Positions 17,469 to 27,724 are shown, counted from the stretch's first letter. The stretch: DNA of 64,000 bases from Candidatus Pseudolachnospira avium (GCA_904420025.1 CAJFTW010000147.1:1-64000), one strand, 5' to 3'. Made by a program: numbers and translations. Notes: generated from the sequence alone by a model not told the origin.

Positions 17469-18814
17469 ATGGGCAGGAGGGCGCTGGCAATGTTGAAATA
17501 GATCACCAGGGACACAGCGTCCACAATGGTGGTGATCAGCGGGGAGGCCATGATGGCCGGGTCCATGCGGACTGCCTTGGCGGCCAGCGGCAGAATGCCG
17601 CCGATGGTTTTGGCCATCAGCACCGTAAACAGCATGGTGAAGGCCACGGTCAGGGCGGTGGCGGTCTGGCCGGGGTAGGTGATGATCAGCCGCACAAAGT
17701 TCACAGCGCTGAGCACGGTGCCTACCACCAGGCTGACCCGCAGCTCCTTCCAGAACACCCGGGGCAGATCCCGCACCCGCAGCTCATGGAGGGCCAGGCC
17801 GCGGATCACCAGGGCGCTGGACTGGCTGCCTGCGTTGCCGCCGGTATCCGTGAGCATGGGGATAAAGGTAACCAGCAGCGGGAGGGAGGCGAAAGCAGCC
17901 TCGTAGTGGGCCAGAATACCGCCGGTGAGCATGCCGGAGATCATCAGCACCAGCAGCCAGGGGATCCGGTGCCGGGCCATCTCCCAGACGCTGGTTTTCA
18001 GGTAAGGCTTCTCCGAGGGGGCCATGGCGGCCATCTTCTCAAAATCTTCGGTGGCCTCCTGGTCAATGACGTCCATGGCATCGTCCACGGTGACAATTCC
18101 CACCAGCCGGTTTTCCCCGTCCACCACTGGCAGGGAGAGCAGGTCATAGTGGTTCAGCAGCCGGGCTGCTTCCTCCTGGTCGGTGCCGGTGGTTACGGAG
18201 ATGATCTGGTCCTCCATCACATCCTGCACCAGCTTCTCATCAGCGGAGAGCAGCAGGGTGCGGACGGTGACTACGCCTAAAAGCCGCCGCTGCGGGTCGA
18301 CTACGTAGCAGGTGTAGATGGTCTCCCGGTCCTCGCCGGTGGCGCGGATATGACGGATGGCCTCCGCTACGGTCATGGTGGGGCGCAGGTCTGTAAATTC
18401 CGCGGTCATAATGCTGCCGGCGGAATTTTCCGGATACTGGAGAAACTGGTTGATCAGCCGGCGGTTTTCCGGATCCGCGTTCCGGAGAATCCGCTTTACC
18501 ACGTTGGCCGGCATATCCTCCAGCATATCCACGGCATCGTCCACGTACAGGTCATTGACAATTTCTGCCAGCTCCGCGTCCGAAGCGGCGTGGACAATCC
18601 ACTGCTGGGCCTCCGCGGTCAACTCCGCAAACACATCCGCTGCCGCCTCTTTGGGCAGCATGCGGAAGACCAGGACAGCAGATTCCCGGTCCAGCCCGCT
18701 CAAAAATTCAGCCAGATCCACCTGGTTCAGGTCGGCCAAGGCCTCGCGCAGTTCCTTGTAGGAACGGTTCTGGAGCAGCTCCTGAAGGGCTACCGGATTG
18801 TAGATACGATTCAT
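17465..18814 (-). CDS. mgtE: Magnesium transporter MgtE
   Basis: MgtE N-domain, CBS pair, and TM domain with MLTDTGGNAGSQSSALVIRGLAL. Confidence 0.93.
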   Translation of the reverse strand: MNRIYNPVALQELLQNRSYKELREALADLNQVDLAEFLSGLDRESAVLVFRMLPKEAAADVFAELTAEAQQWIVHAASDAELAEIVNDLYVDDAVDMLEDMPANVVKRILRNADPENRRLINQFLQYPENSAGSIMTAEFTDLRPTMTVAEAIRHIRATGEDRETIYTCYVVDPQRRLLGVVTVRTLLLSADEKLVQDVMEDQIISVTTGTDQEEAARLLNHYDLLSLPVVDGENRLVGIVTVDDAMDVIDQEATEDFEKMAAMAPSEKPYLKTSVWEMARHRIPWLLVLMISGMLTGGILAHYEAAFASLPLLVTFIPMLTDTGGNAGSQSSALVIRGLALHELRVRDLPRVFWKELRVSLVVGTVLSAVNFVRLIITYPGQTATALTVAFTMLFTVLMAKTIGGILPLAAKAVRMDPAIMASPLITTIVDAVSLVIYFNIASALLPI

Positions 18815-18861
18815 GTGTGTTTCCTCCTTCTGAAATGTAGTGGGAGGACGAACACGGAAAC

Positions 18862-18890
18862 ACAAAAAGGCCGCGGAAGCTCCGCGGCCG
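18862..18890 (-). terminator. Intrinsic terminator/attenuator in mgtE leader
   Basis: Minus strand GGCCGCGGAGCTTCCGCGGCC followed by TTTTTGTG, upstream of the mgtE start. Confidence 0.75.
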
Positions 18891-19164
18891 GAAAAGACAG
18901 TATTCAGCGTGCATCAAAAGAAACGCTTATCCGAATCCAAAAAAGACAGGCGGAAAGCATCTGTGCGCGGAAATTGAATACGGCCTTTGTGGCTGCGGTT
19001 TCCTACTTCGTCCAACTGGGTCCAAGACACTTCCCCCTTTCTTTTTGTTATCATTTTGAGAGCATCCAGTAATACCAAAATGGTGATTTCTGGAAGCCCG
19101 CTGTTATTATACCGGAGATTGGGCTTTTTGGCAATCTTTTTGTAAAAAAATTTATCTAAACCTG

Positions 19165-19257
19165 CATGTCCGCTGGCGCGGGCACCACCAATCATGAAAG
19201 CCCTCCGGATTGCTCCGTGCTGCGCACTCCCGCAATCCGGGCTTTCAGAGTAAAAAA
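19165..19257 (+). repeat. Dispersed intergenic repeat, internally deleted copy B
   Basis: CATGTCCGCTGGCGCGGGCACCACC..ATGAAAGCCCTCCGGATTGCTCCGTGCTGCGCACTCCCGCAATCCGGGCTTTCAGAGTAAAA. Confidence 0.8.
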
Positions 19258-19410
19258 GCAGCAAAAAAGAAAATGGAGAAATACACAATATATACTTTTT
19301 ACAAAAAACTTACCCCAATTTTACGAAGGGCCTGTATACTGTGCGCTGTGTATAACAAGCCATTGCCGCAAACTGGGAATGGTATCCTGAGAGAGGAGGA
19401 GTAAAGCAAT

Positions 19411-20133
19411 ATGTTGGGAAAAACGCAGAGGCTTTTCCCTGTGGCACTGGCAGCGGCTGTGATTTTGGGGGCCCCTGCCGTTGTGCGGGCCGAAAGCGCC
19501 AGCGCAGATGGCATGACAGTGGAAGCGAATCTGGAGGAGGGATGTTTTGTTTTGGAGGTCAGTGGCATTCAACATCCGGAAAAGGATCAGCTGTTGACTT
19601 TTACGCTGATGCAGGAAGCGGGGCAAGATACCGCCCAACTGGTATATGCGGATGCGGAGTATGTCAATGGCCGGGAAGAAATTTCTTTGTCCTTCCCTCT
19701 GGAAGTATCCAGCCTGGAAGAATGTGTGCTGACGGTTCAGAATGAGGCAGGAGGCCAGAAAGTGGTTCTGGACTTTTCGCCTGAGGAGACTAAGCCGGAG
19801 GAGAGCAGCCCGGAAGGGACGGAGCCGGAGGAGAGCAGCCCAGGGGAAACAGAACCGGGAGAAACCAAACCGGAGGAGACCAGCCCGGCGGAGTCTGAGG
19901 CAGAAGAGACACAGCCTTCAGAGACACAGCCATCCGGCGGTACAAATCCCTCCGCTCCCACGCAGGACAACGGTGCGGGAACATCATCTGGGGGAATGGA
20001 AAATCCACCGAAAACAGGGGATGATAGCCGAATGGGAATTTATGGGGCGATTTGTCTGGCGGCTGCTGCGGGAGCCGTGTTGATAGGCAAGCACCGGAGA
20101 TCTGTCAGCAGAGAGGAGAAAAGAGATGAGTAA
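19411..20133 (+). CDS. Secreted protein with P/E/T/S-rich repeats and sortase-like anchor (PPKTGD + TM + basic tail)
   Basis: Signal peptide; EETKPEESSPEGTEPEESSPGETEPGETKPEETSP; NPPKTGDDSRMGIYGAICLAAAAGAVLIGKHRR. Confidence 0.7.
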   Translation: MLGKTQRLFPVALAAAVILGAPAVVRAESASADGMTVEANLEEGCFVLEVSGIQHPEKDQLLTFTLMQEAGQDTAQLVYADAEYVNGREEISLSFPLEVSSLEECVLTVQNEAGGQKVVLDFSPEETKPEESSPEGTEPEESSPGETEPGETKPEETSPAESEAEETQPSETQPSGGTNPSAPTQDNGAGTSSGGMENPPKTGDDSRMGIYGAICLAAAAGAVLIGKHRRSVSREEKRDE

Positions 20134-23100
20134 ATGGAAAAAAATGATACGCCGGGCAGGAACGCTTCTATTGGCGTTGGTTCTTATCCTGCTTTCCGCT
20201 TCTCCGGCGGTTCCCGCGGAGGCTGCGGAGCCTGCGGACGGGTATGTTTTTACAGAGATCACGCCGGAACAGCTGGCTTCCGGTGAGCAGTATGTTTTTG
20301 CTATTCCAGGGATAAAAAGCGCAAAGGGGGAGGGGACCTATGCCCTGGCCTCTGGGGACGCTTCCCAGCCGCATCTGCGGGATTATCTTCTTTTTGACGG
20401 GCAGACAGCTACCCTGGATATGATCTGGACGGTGGCATCCTGTGAGGAAGGCTATAGCCTGCAGGCAGCGGACAGCGGCCGTTATCTGAATATCCGGATG
20501 GATGAGGCCGGCAAGCTGTGGCTGGAGATGGCAGATGCTCCACAGGCCCTGGACCTGACGGCGGAAGGAGACCGCATGGTAATCAGCCGGACGATTGGGG
20601 ATACCGCGTATCGCGTCCGCTATACCGGAAACGATGGCAGCGGCTGGCAGGCAGCTGCCCCGGAGGCCACCAGCCAGTTTGTCCTGTACCGGGCGGAGAA
20701 GAATGAAACGTCCCAGGATCCGTCCGGAGAGCCGGTGGAAGAGGCTATTTCCGCAGGTTCCTTCGCGGATATTGTTTCCGGCGGAACGTATATTTTTGCC
20801 ATTGAGGGGATCAACAGTGAACTCAAAGGCTCCGGGACCTTCGCCCTGGCATCCGGAGATGCTGTCCAGAATGACAAACGGGATTATCTCCTTTTTGACG
20901 GGAAAGAAGCCACCCAGGATATGGCCTGGACTGTGGAAGCAGTGGAAGGCGGCTACAGTCTTCGGTCGGCAGCTACCGGTGCGTATCTGAACATCGTCCA
21001 GGAAGAAAATTCTCTGAAACTGTGTATGGGGGAGGCGCAGGCACTTCAGCTGCTGGATAACGGAGATGGAAAAGTCTTGATTACCCGGGAGATTGAGGGG
21101 GAGCCGTATCGCGTCCGCTATACCAATAGCGGCGGAGGCGGCTGGCAGGCGGCAGCATGGGATGCGGTGAATACCAGCCAGTTTGGCGTCTGGATTGTGG
21201 GGGAGGCGTCAGAGCCGGAACCGGAGCTGGCGGTAGAACCGGTTTCCCCTGCGGATCTTCAGATGGGAGAAACCTATGTGTTTGCGATCGATGGGATCAA
21301 CAGCAGTGATCAGGGGAGCGGTACCTTTGCCCTTTCTTCTGAACCCAATGAGAATGTGAGCCCGCAGCTGCGGGAACATGTGCGGTTTGACAAGACCACG
21401 GATACCCTGGAAAAATCCATTGGCTGGGTGCTGGAGGAAAGCGGGGACGGATATGCCCTGCGTTCGGTCCGGGACGGCTTGTATCTGAATATTACGCTGG
21501 ATAACGGGAGCGGCAGCCTGGAACTGGGGGAAAAGCAGACGCTGCAGCTGACGGCAGATGGTAACAACGTGGTAATATCCCGGGAGATTGACGGAATCCA
21601 ATATCGGGTGCGCTTTACCAACGGCAACGGCTGCGGCTGGCAGGCAGCTGAAGCAACGGAAACCAGCCGGTTCCAGATTTACCATGTGACAGGGGAGCTG
21701 CCGGAAAAACCGGAGGGGTCGGACACGGAACTGGCCGTGAAAAAGATTTCCTCCCAGGACATCCAGGCAGGAGAGACGTATGTGTTTGCCATTGACGGGA
21801 TCAACAGTAACGATCAGGGAGCCGGGACCTATGCGGTCTCTTCCCAAAGCAATGGAAATGTGAACCCGCAGCTGCGGGAGCATGTACAGTTTGATAAGAC
21901 CACGGGTACCCTGGAAAAATCCATTGCCTGGGTGGTGGAGGAAAGCGGGGACGGATATGCCCTGCGCTCGGTGCAGGATGATCTGTATCTGAACATTGTA
22001 CTGCGCAATGGCAATGGCAGCCTGGAACTGGGCAACCAACAGACGCTGCAGTTGGCGGCGGACGGAGAAAACCTGGTGATTTCCCGGGAGATCGATGGAG
22101 TCAGCTACCGGGTACGCTTTACCAACCTGTATGGCTGCGGCTGGCAGGTGGGTACGGCGGAATCCTCCAGCCGATTCCAGGTATACCATGTGACCGGAGA
22201 ATGGCCGGCAGAGCCGGAGGTGCCGGATGAGGAGCCGGAACGGGATGAACCGCTGATGACCATTGCCGCGTTTTCCGATTTCCATGTGGACTATGGAATG
22301 CAGAACCAGGATCAGATTATGCGGGAAACCAATCTGGAAATGCTGAAAACTATAAAGGAAAAAGAACATCCGGATGTGGTGCTGGTCGGGGGGGATACCA
22401 TCAGCAACAACGGAGGCCAGCCCTGGGATGAGGCGACCTACCAAAAGGTGGTAAGCCAGCTGACAGCGGCCCTGGGGGATGTCTCGGACACGGTGCTCTA
22501 TGTAAACGGCAACCATGACTATGAAGTGGGGGGGACTGCCTTTAACTCCGGCGCCTTTATTGACACGGAAATGCGGGCAAAGGTAGGAGCGTACGCGGAC
22601 GTCCTGTATGAGTCGGAGGATCGGGAATCCAATCTGCTGGCGTACTATTACAAGATTGACGGTGTCCATTTTGTTGGCCTGAATACGCCTTACAATGGAG
22701 ATAAGACCGTCGGCGGCTATCTCTACACGCCGGAATCGGTAGAATGGGTGGCGGATAGGCTGGCGGAAATCGGAACCGATGAACCGGTGATTTTCCTCAG
22801 CCACTATATGCTGCAGGATTCCCGGGGGATTTCAGAATCGGGCAAGGGGCTGAGCAACGCCAATGGTATGAATGACCGGCTGAAAGAAATTCTCTTACAG
22901 TATCCGAATCTGATTCAGCTCTACGGCCATGACCATGGAGCTCCGTTTATTGAGTCGGATACCTTTGAGCGGATTACCGCCTATCAGAAGGATGGAACGG
23001 TGCTGGAATCCCGGACGGCGCGTCCCAGCGGATTCATCTCCTCCTTTATGGGATCTCTGAGCTATTATAACAACCGTTTTAACGGCGGCTGGCTGTCCGC

Positions 23101-24733
23101 GGAGCAGCCGAAAGTAGTGCAGGCTCTGATGGTCTACGTGTATGAAGATCATGTGGAGCTGGAGATGAAGAATTACGGGGAGGAAGAGGGCGCGCGCCGG
23201 TATCCTTTCTCCTATTCGCTTTCGTTTGTGAAGACGATTTCTTCCAGCGTATACGCCGTGGAAGAGGAGGCTGTGACGGGGATCCCCCATCAGACCACCA
23301 TGGGTGAGTTTGTGGAAAACCTGGATCATCCGGATCAGATTGTGGTAAAAGATTTTGAGGGAAACCAGATTACCGACCCAGGGCGAGTGCTTCGCAGCGG
23401 TATGACGGTGGAGCGCGTCATAGACGGACAGCCTATGGATGAAAAGGAAATCCGGCTGAACCAGGCAGCGGAGGATCCCAACCCGTATCAGATTACGGGG
23501 GTAACGCTGGAGGATGCGGACGGGCAGACCGTACATGCCATGCGGATGGCCAGCCGGATTGCTTCGGTAAATATCCAGAATAATGGGCAGAGCCAAAGCG
23601 GCGTGCTGTTTGCGGGAGTATACGGGGAGGACGGCAGCCTTCTGGGCCGGCAGACTGTGCCGGTAACCGGCACCGGGCGGTATACCCTGTCGCTTTCCCT
23701 GGAGGATTGCCCGGAAAATGCGGTTTACCGCATCTTCGTTATGGATTCTTTGGAGAATGCGGCTCCCATCTCCCGCCTGGTGACCAGTGATGATGAGCAC
23801 TATCTGCTGGATACGCTGAGCGGGGATGCTTCCTCAGAGCTGGTGGCCGGCGTGGATCAGCGGGACAATAAAGTAGTGGTGTTCCGGCAGGATGCGGAGG
23901 ACTGGAACAGCGATGATGCGGTGGTGTGGGAGTGGCAGCCGACAGAGGCAGCCGGCTTCACCGGAATTTCCTATTATACCAACGCTTCCGATGCCAAGCT
24001 CCGGTACAGCGATTTTTACGGCGGATATGTGGCGCTGACCACCTCCTCCGGCGGTTTTGTTGGTGTCATTGACTATGAGACGGGAGAGCGGATTTATTCC
24101 CGGGATGTGTCGCCGGAAAACAATTCCCATGCCATTGAACTGCTGCCGGACGGCAATGTGGCAGTGGCGTCCAGTACGGGCAACACGGTGACAGTTTATG
24201 CCGCCAGCCAGGGGGACGGCAATGGATACTATCGCCAGTATACCCTGCGGGATGCCCACGGACTGCTGTGGGATCCGGATCTGGAAGTGCTCTGGGCGCT
24301 GGGAGGCTCTCAGCTGGAAGCTTTCCGGCTGGCGGGCACACAGGCAGAGCCGGAGCTGGTCCTGCAGGAGGATATGGTTTTTGACCTTCCCACGGAAGGA
24401 GGGCACGACCTTTACCCGGTATACGGCTCACCGGATGAGCTGTGGGTGACGACCGTAAGCGATGTGTACCACTTTCATACGGATACCCAGGAATTTACAA
24501 CGGACTATGCGGAATACGCGGCCTTTGATTCGGCGGAAAACATCAAGGCGGTGGGGAACCAGCCGTTTTCCGGAACCATTGTCAGCATTACGCCCAACGG
24601 TACCATGGCTTCCTGGAACAGCAATACCATTGACCTGTATCATCCCCTGGGATCGGGATATTTTCACGAACAGAAAGTACACAGCTCGGACGCGTATTAT
24701 AAGGCAAGAGTTTGGTATGCCCGCTATCAATAA
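20126..24733 (+). CDS. Secreted 1535-aa protein: four ~150-aa N-terminal repeats, calcineurin-like phosphoesterase, C-terminal beta-propeller-like (DUF6528-like) region
   Basis: Signal peptide; AFSDFHVDYG..VLVGGDTISNNG..YVNGNHDYE..LSHYMLQ..LYGHDHG; LVAGVDQRDNKVVVFRQDAEDW; ATG overlaps preceding stop. Confidence 0.8.
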   Translation: MSKWKKMIRRAGTLLLALVLILLSASPAVPAEAAEPADGYVFTEITPEQLASGEQYVFAIPGIKSAKGEGTYALASGDASQPHLRDYLLFDGQTATLDMIWTVASCEEGYSLQAADSGRYLNIRMDEAGKLWLEMADAPQALDLTAEGDRMVISRTIGDTAYRVRYTGNDGSGWQAAAPEATSQFVLYRAEKNETSQDPSGEPVEEAISAGSFADIVSGGTYIFAIEGINSELKGSGTFALASGDAVQNDKRDYLLFDGKEATQDMAWTVEAVEGGYSLRSAATGAYLNIVQEENSLKLCMGEAQALQLLDNGDGKVLITREIEGEPYRVRYTNSGGGGWQAAAWDAVNTSQFGVWIVGEASEPEPELAVEPVSPADLQMGETYVFAIDGINSSDQGSGTFALSSEPNENVSPQLREHVRFDKTTDTLEKSIGWVLEESGDGYALRSVRDGLYLNITLDNGSGSLELGEKQTLQLTADGNNVVISREIDGIQYRVRFTNGNGCGWQAAEATETSRFQIYHVTGELPEKPEGSDTELAVKKISSQDIQAGETYVFAIDGINSNDQGAGTYAVSSQSNGNVNPQLREHVQFDKTTGTLEKSIAWVVEESGDGYALRSVQDDLYLNIVLRNGNGSLELGNQQTLQLAADGENLVISREIDGVSYRVRFTNLYGCGWQVGTAESSSRFQVYHVTGEWPAEPEVPDEEPERDEPLMTIAAFSDFHVDYGMQNQDQIMRETNLEMLKTIKEKEHPDVVLVGGDTISNNGGQPWDEATYQKVVSQLTAALGDVSDTVLYVNGNHDYEVGGTAFNSGAFIDTEMRAKVGAYADVLYESEDRESNLLAYYYKIDGVHFVGLNTPYNGDKTVGGYLYTPESVEWVADRLAEIGTDEPVIFLSHYMLQDSRGISESGKGLSNANGMNDRLKEILLQYPNLIQLYGHDHGAPFIESDTFERITAYQKDGTVLESRTARPSGFISSFMGSLSYYNNRFNGGWLSAEQPKVVQALMVYVYEDHVELEMKNYGEEEGARRYPFSYSLSFVKTISSSVYAVEEEAVTGIPHQTTMGEFVENLDHPDQIVVKDFEGNQITDPGRVLRSGMTVERVIDGQPMDEKEIRLNQAAEDPNPYQITGVTLEDADGQTVHAMRMASRIASVNIQNNGQSQSGVLFAGVYGEDGSLLGRQTVPVTGTGRYTLSLSLEDCPENAVYRIFVMDSLENAAPISRLVTSDDEHYLLDTLSGDASSELVAGVDQRDNKVVVFRQDAEDWNSDDAVVWEWQPTEAAGFTGISYYTNASDAKLRYSDFYGGYVALTTSSGGFVGVIDYETGERIYSRDVSPENNSHAIELLPDGNVAVASSTGNTVTVYAASQGDGNGYYRQYTLRDAHGLLWDPDLEVLWALGGSQLEAFRLAGTQAEPELVLQEDMVFDLPTEGGHDLYPVYGSPDELWVTTVSDVYHFHTDTQEFTTDYAEYAAFDSAENIKAVGNQPFSGTIVSITPNGTMASWNSNTIDLYHPLGSGYFHEQKVHSSDAYYKARVWYARYQ

Positions 24734-24804
24734 AAGCGTGGGATTGGATGGATTCAAGCAGAGATATTAGGAAGTAGTAAAAAGCGTGTATAAATAAAAG
24801 AAAG

Positions 24805-24867
24805 CCGCTGCCTTTGACAGGCTGCCCATTCTGTGGGCAAATGACCCGAGGCGGCGGTTTTGTTTTT
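24805..24867 (+). terminator. Intrinsic terminator
   Basis: GCCGCTGCCT...GAGGCGGCGGTTTTGTTTTT. Confidence 0.6.
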
Positions 24868-24888
24868 CTATATTTTTGAAAAAAATGC

Positions 24889-24917
24889 TTGACATTTACG
24901 CATATATCAGGCATAAT
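24889..24917 (+). promoter_or_regulatory. Promoter TTGACA-N17-CATAAT upstream of Tad locus
   Basis: -35 24889-24894; -10 24912-24917. Confidence 0.65.
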
Positions 24918-25035
24918 AAAAATACAATACTTCTTTTTTTATTCAATTTATTTTCGTAAAAACGTTTCTATTTTACAGATTTTCTTTTGAGAAAGAATTC
25001 CCGCAGAGCTGTATGGTGGCAGAAAAATTGGCCGG

Positions 25036-25566
25036 ATGAGGCAGAGAGAGGGGGGATGGGATTGCTTGACGGATATTAGATGGGCCGTGCTGGTGACCTG
25101 CGCGGCGTTGGCCGCTCTCTGGGACTGGGAACTGGGGCGGATTCCCAACCGTCTGCTGGCGGTGTGTTTTCTGCTGGGCTTTGTCCTGGAACCGGATCCT
25201 CTCTATTTTCTTCGGGGGGTTCCCCTGATTCTTCTTAGCTTTCCGCTGGCCGGCTTGGGCATGCTGGGCGCCGGAGATGGAAAGCTTCTGGGCGTCATGG
25301 GCTGCTATCTGGGTTTTTTCCCTGCTTTACAGGCTTTGGCGGTTGCCGGGTTGCTGGCGGTGCTGGCATCCCTCTGTATCCGGAGGCGGAGAAGGGCGTT
25401 GTTCCGCCGTCTTTCCGGTCTGTTTCACTATCTTTCCCTGTTGTGGAGGCAAAGGAGTGTGGTCCCTTATGCCCTGCCGGAGGCAGAGGGGCGGATTCCC
25501 CTGGCGGTGCCGCTGTTGGGCGGGCTGCTGGCAGTGTTGTTCTGGAAGGGGGCTTGCGGAGCATGA
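25036..25566 (+). CDS. A24-type prepilin peptidase (TadV/CpaA-like), start uncertain
   Basis: DWELGRIPNRLL..AGLGMLGAGDGKLLGVMG. Confidence 0.8.
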   Translation: MRQREGGWDCLTDIRWAVLVTCAALAALWDWELGRIPNRLLAVCFLLGFVLEPDPLYFLRGVPLILLSFPLAGLGMLGAGDGKLLGVMGCYLGFFPALQALAVAGLLAVLASLCIRRRRRALFRRLSGLFHYLSLLWRQRSVVPYALPEAEGRIPLAVPLLGGLLAVLFWKGACGA

Positions 25567-26576
25567 GAAAAAAACGTCTGGCGCTGCTGGATCCGGACCC
25601 AGCCTACACATCCCGGTTTGCCGGATATGGAAACCAGAGGGATTCCCTGCTGGTGGAGATTTTTCCCTTTACGGAGCGGCAGGAGCTGGACCGCTTCCTG
25701 GAGCGGCAGGCGGTGGACGCGGTGCTGGCGCCGCCGGGGGAGGCGGAATCCTTGGAAAAGCAGGTGGGGCAGGTGCTGGTGCTGGCGGAGCAGAGGCCAG
25801 CACCGGAGGATGCCCGTGCCATTTACCGGTACCAGCCCTGTGGGCAGATTTTGCGGGAGGCGGCGGCGCGGATGGGCCAGGAACCGGTGCCTGCCCCAGT
25901 GGAATCCTCTGCCCGGATCTATGGAGTCTACTCCCCGGTGCACCGGTGCTATAAGACCACCTTTTCCCTGATCCTGGGGCAGCTTCTGGCGGAGCGTGGG
26001 GCAGCGCTGTATTTGAACCTGGAGGAGTATGCCGCCTTTCCGGCCCTGCTGGAGAAGGAATACCGGGAGGACCTCTCGGACCTGTTTTACCGCCGCCGGG
26101 TGGGCCAAGAGGAGCAGCGGCCCCCGGATGGCATGGAATATCTGGGGAAGCTGGCCTATTTGCCCCCGGTGTCCTGCCCGGAGGATATACGGGAGGCGCC
26201 TCCCCGGGAGGTGGCGGCGCTGATCCGGGAGCTGGGGGCCGGCGGCGGGTATGATTTCCTGGTCATCGACTGCGGGGAGGCGCTGGCAGACCCGGTGCCG
26301 GTGCTGGAGCTGTGCCAGCGGGTCTATATGCCGGTGTGTTCGGACCGGGCATCCCAGGCCAAGGCGGAGGCCTTTGAGCAGTATCTGCGGCAGCTGGGGC
26401 GGGAGGCACTGGGCGAGCGGATCTGCCGCCTGTCGCTTCCCTACTATCCCTGGCTGGCGGGAGGCTGCCGGGATTACCGGGGGCTGCGGTGGACAGCTTT
26501 TGGCAAATATGTGCAAAACCTGTTGCGGGAGGAGGAGAATGTGTGGAAATCCAGAGGGAATTGCAGGAAGCCGTGA
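25563..26576 (+). CDS. CpaE/TadZ-like ATPase
   Basis: GVYSPVHRCYKTTFSLILGQLLAERGAALYLNLEEYA..YDFLVIDCGEAL..VYMPVCSDRASQAKAEAFEQYL; Tad locus context. Confidence 0.65.
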   Translation: MRKKRLALLDPDPAYTSRFAGYGNQRDSLLVEIFPFTERQELDRFLERQAVDAVLAPPGEAESLEKQVGQVLVLAEQRPAPEDARAIYRYQPCGQILREAAARMGQEPVPAPVESSARIYGVYSPVHRCYKTTFSLILGQLLAERGAALYLNLEEYAAFPALLEKEYREDLSDLFYRRRVGQEEQRPPDGMEYLGKLAYLPPVSCPEDIREAPPREVAALIRELGAGGGYDFLVIDCGEALADPVPVLELCQRVYMPVCSDRASQAKAEAFEQYLRQLGREALGERICRLSLPYYPWLAGGCRDYRGLRWTAFGKYVQNLLREEENVWKSRGNCRKP

Positions 26577-27724
26577 TGGCGGAGCTGGATCTTTCGGAGG
26601 AGATCAGCGACCAGGAGCTGCTGGCCCGCATTGACCGGGTGCTGCTGCGCCAGGGCCGCCAGCGGTCCCTTTCCGTGGGGCAGCGGGCCGCCTGCCGGAA
26701 GCAGCTGTTTGACTCGTTCCGGCGGCTGGATATTCTCCAGGAGCTGGTGGAGGATGAGTCCATTACGGAGATTATGGTAAACGGGACCCAGGCGGTGTTC
26801 CTGGAAAAGGATGGCCGGCTGCGGTGCTGGGACCGGCGCTTTACCTCGGCGGAAAAGCTGGCGGATGTGATCCAGCAGATTGTGTCCCGGGTGGACCGGG
26901 TGGTCAACACCTCCTCCCCCATTGTGGATGCCCGGCTGCCGGACGGCTCCCGGGTCCATGCGGTGCTGCCGCCGGTGGCGCCGGACGGCCCCATTCTCAC
27001 CATCCGGAAATTTTCCAAGGAGCCTCTGACCATGGAGCAGCTGCTGTCCTGGGGGAGCCTTACGGAGGAGGCGGCGGATTTCCTCCGGCAGCTGGTGGAG
27101 GCTCGGTACAACCTGTTCATCAGCGGCGGTACTGGCTCCGGCAAGACCACATTCCTGGGAGCCTTATCCCGGTTTATCCCCCCCACAGAGCGGGTGATTA
27201 CCATTGAAGATTCGGCGGAGCTGCAGCTGAAAACCATCCCCAACCTGGTGCGCCTGGAGGCCCGGAACGCCAACCTGGAGGGGGAGAATGAGGTGACCAT
27301 CCGGGATCTGATCCGGGCCAGCCTGCGGATGCGGCCGGACCGGATTCTGGTGGGGGAGGTGCGGGGCAAGGAGGCCCTGGATATGCTCCAGGCCATGAAC
27401 ACCGGCCATGACGGTTCCCTCTCCACCGGCCACGGGAACAGCCCACGGGATATGCTGGCCCGGCTGGAGACCATGGTCCTCATGGGCGGGGAACTGCCGG
27501 CCGCCGCGGTGCGGGGGCAGATCGCCTCGGCCCTGGACGTGATGGTGCACCTGGGCCGGATGCGGGACGGAAGCCGGAAGGTGGTGGAGATTGTGGAGGT
27601 GCTGGGGGATGAAGAAGGGAAAATTCAGTGCAGTCCGCTGTTTGCCCTGGATCACCGGGAGGGCAGGCTGGAGCGGGTTGGGCGGCTCCAAAACCGGGGA
27701 AAGCTGGAAGCCGCCGGATTATAG
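26543..27724 (+). CDS. TadA/CpaF-type secretion ATPase
   Basis: ITEIMVNGTQAVFLEKDGRL..SGGTGSGKTTFLGALSRFIP..RVITIEDSAELQL..ILVGEVRGKEALDMLQAMNTGHDGSLSTGH. Confidence 0.93.
   Translation: MEIQRELQEAVMAELDLSEEISDQELLARIDRVLLRQGRQRSLSVGQRAACRKQLFDSFRRLDILQELVEDESITEIMVNGTQAVFLEKDGRLRCWDRRFTSAEKLADVIQQIVSRVDRVVNTSSPIVDARLPDGSRVHAVLPPVAPDGPILTIRKFSKEPLTMEQLLSWGSLTEEAADFLRQLVEARYNLFISGGTGSGKTTFLGALSRFIPPTERVITIEDSAELQLKTIPNLVRLEARNANLEGENEVTIRDLIRASLRMRPDRILVGEVRGKEALDMLQAMNTGHDGSLSTGHGNSPRDMLARLETMVLMGGELPAAAVRGQIASALDVMVHLGRMRDGSRKVVEIVEVLGDEEGKIQCSPLFALDHREGRLERVGRLQNRGKLEAAGL

Noticed and set aside
18815-19100. M-box riboswitch upstream of mgtE
   Set aside because: Could not recognise conserved M-box core sequence by eye; needs a covariance scan, so not reported as a feature
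21209-22804. 531-aa minus-strand ORF
   Set aside because: Antisense to the 1535-aa phosphoesterase; no domain signature
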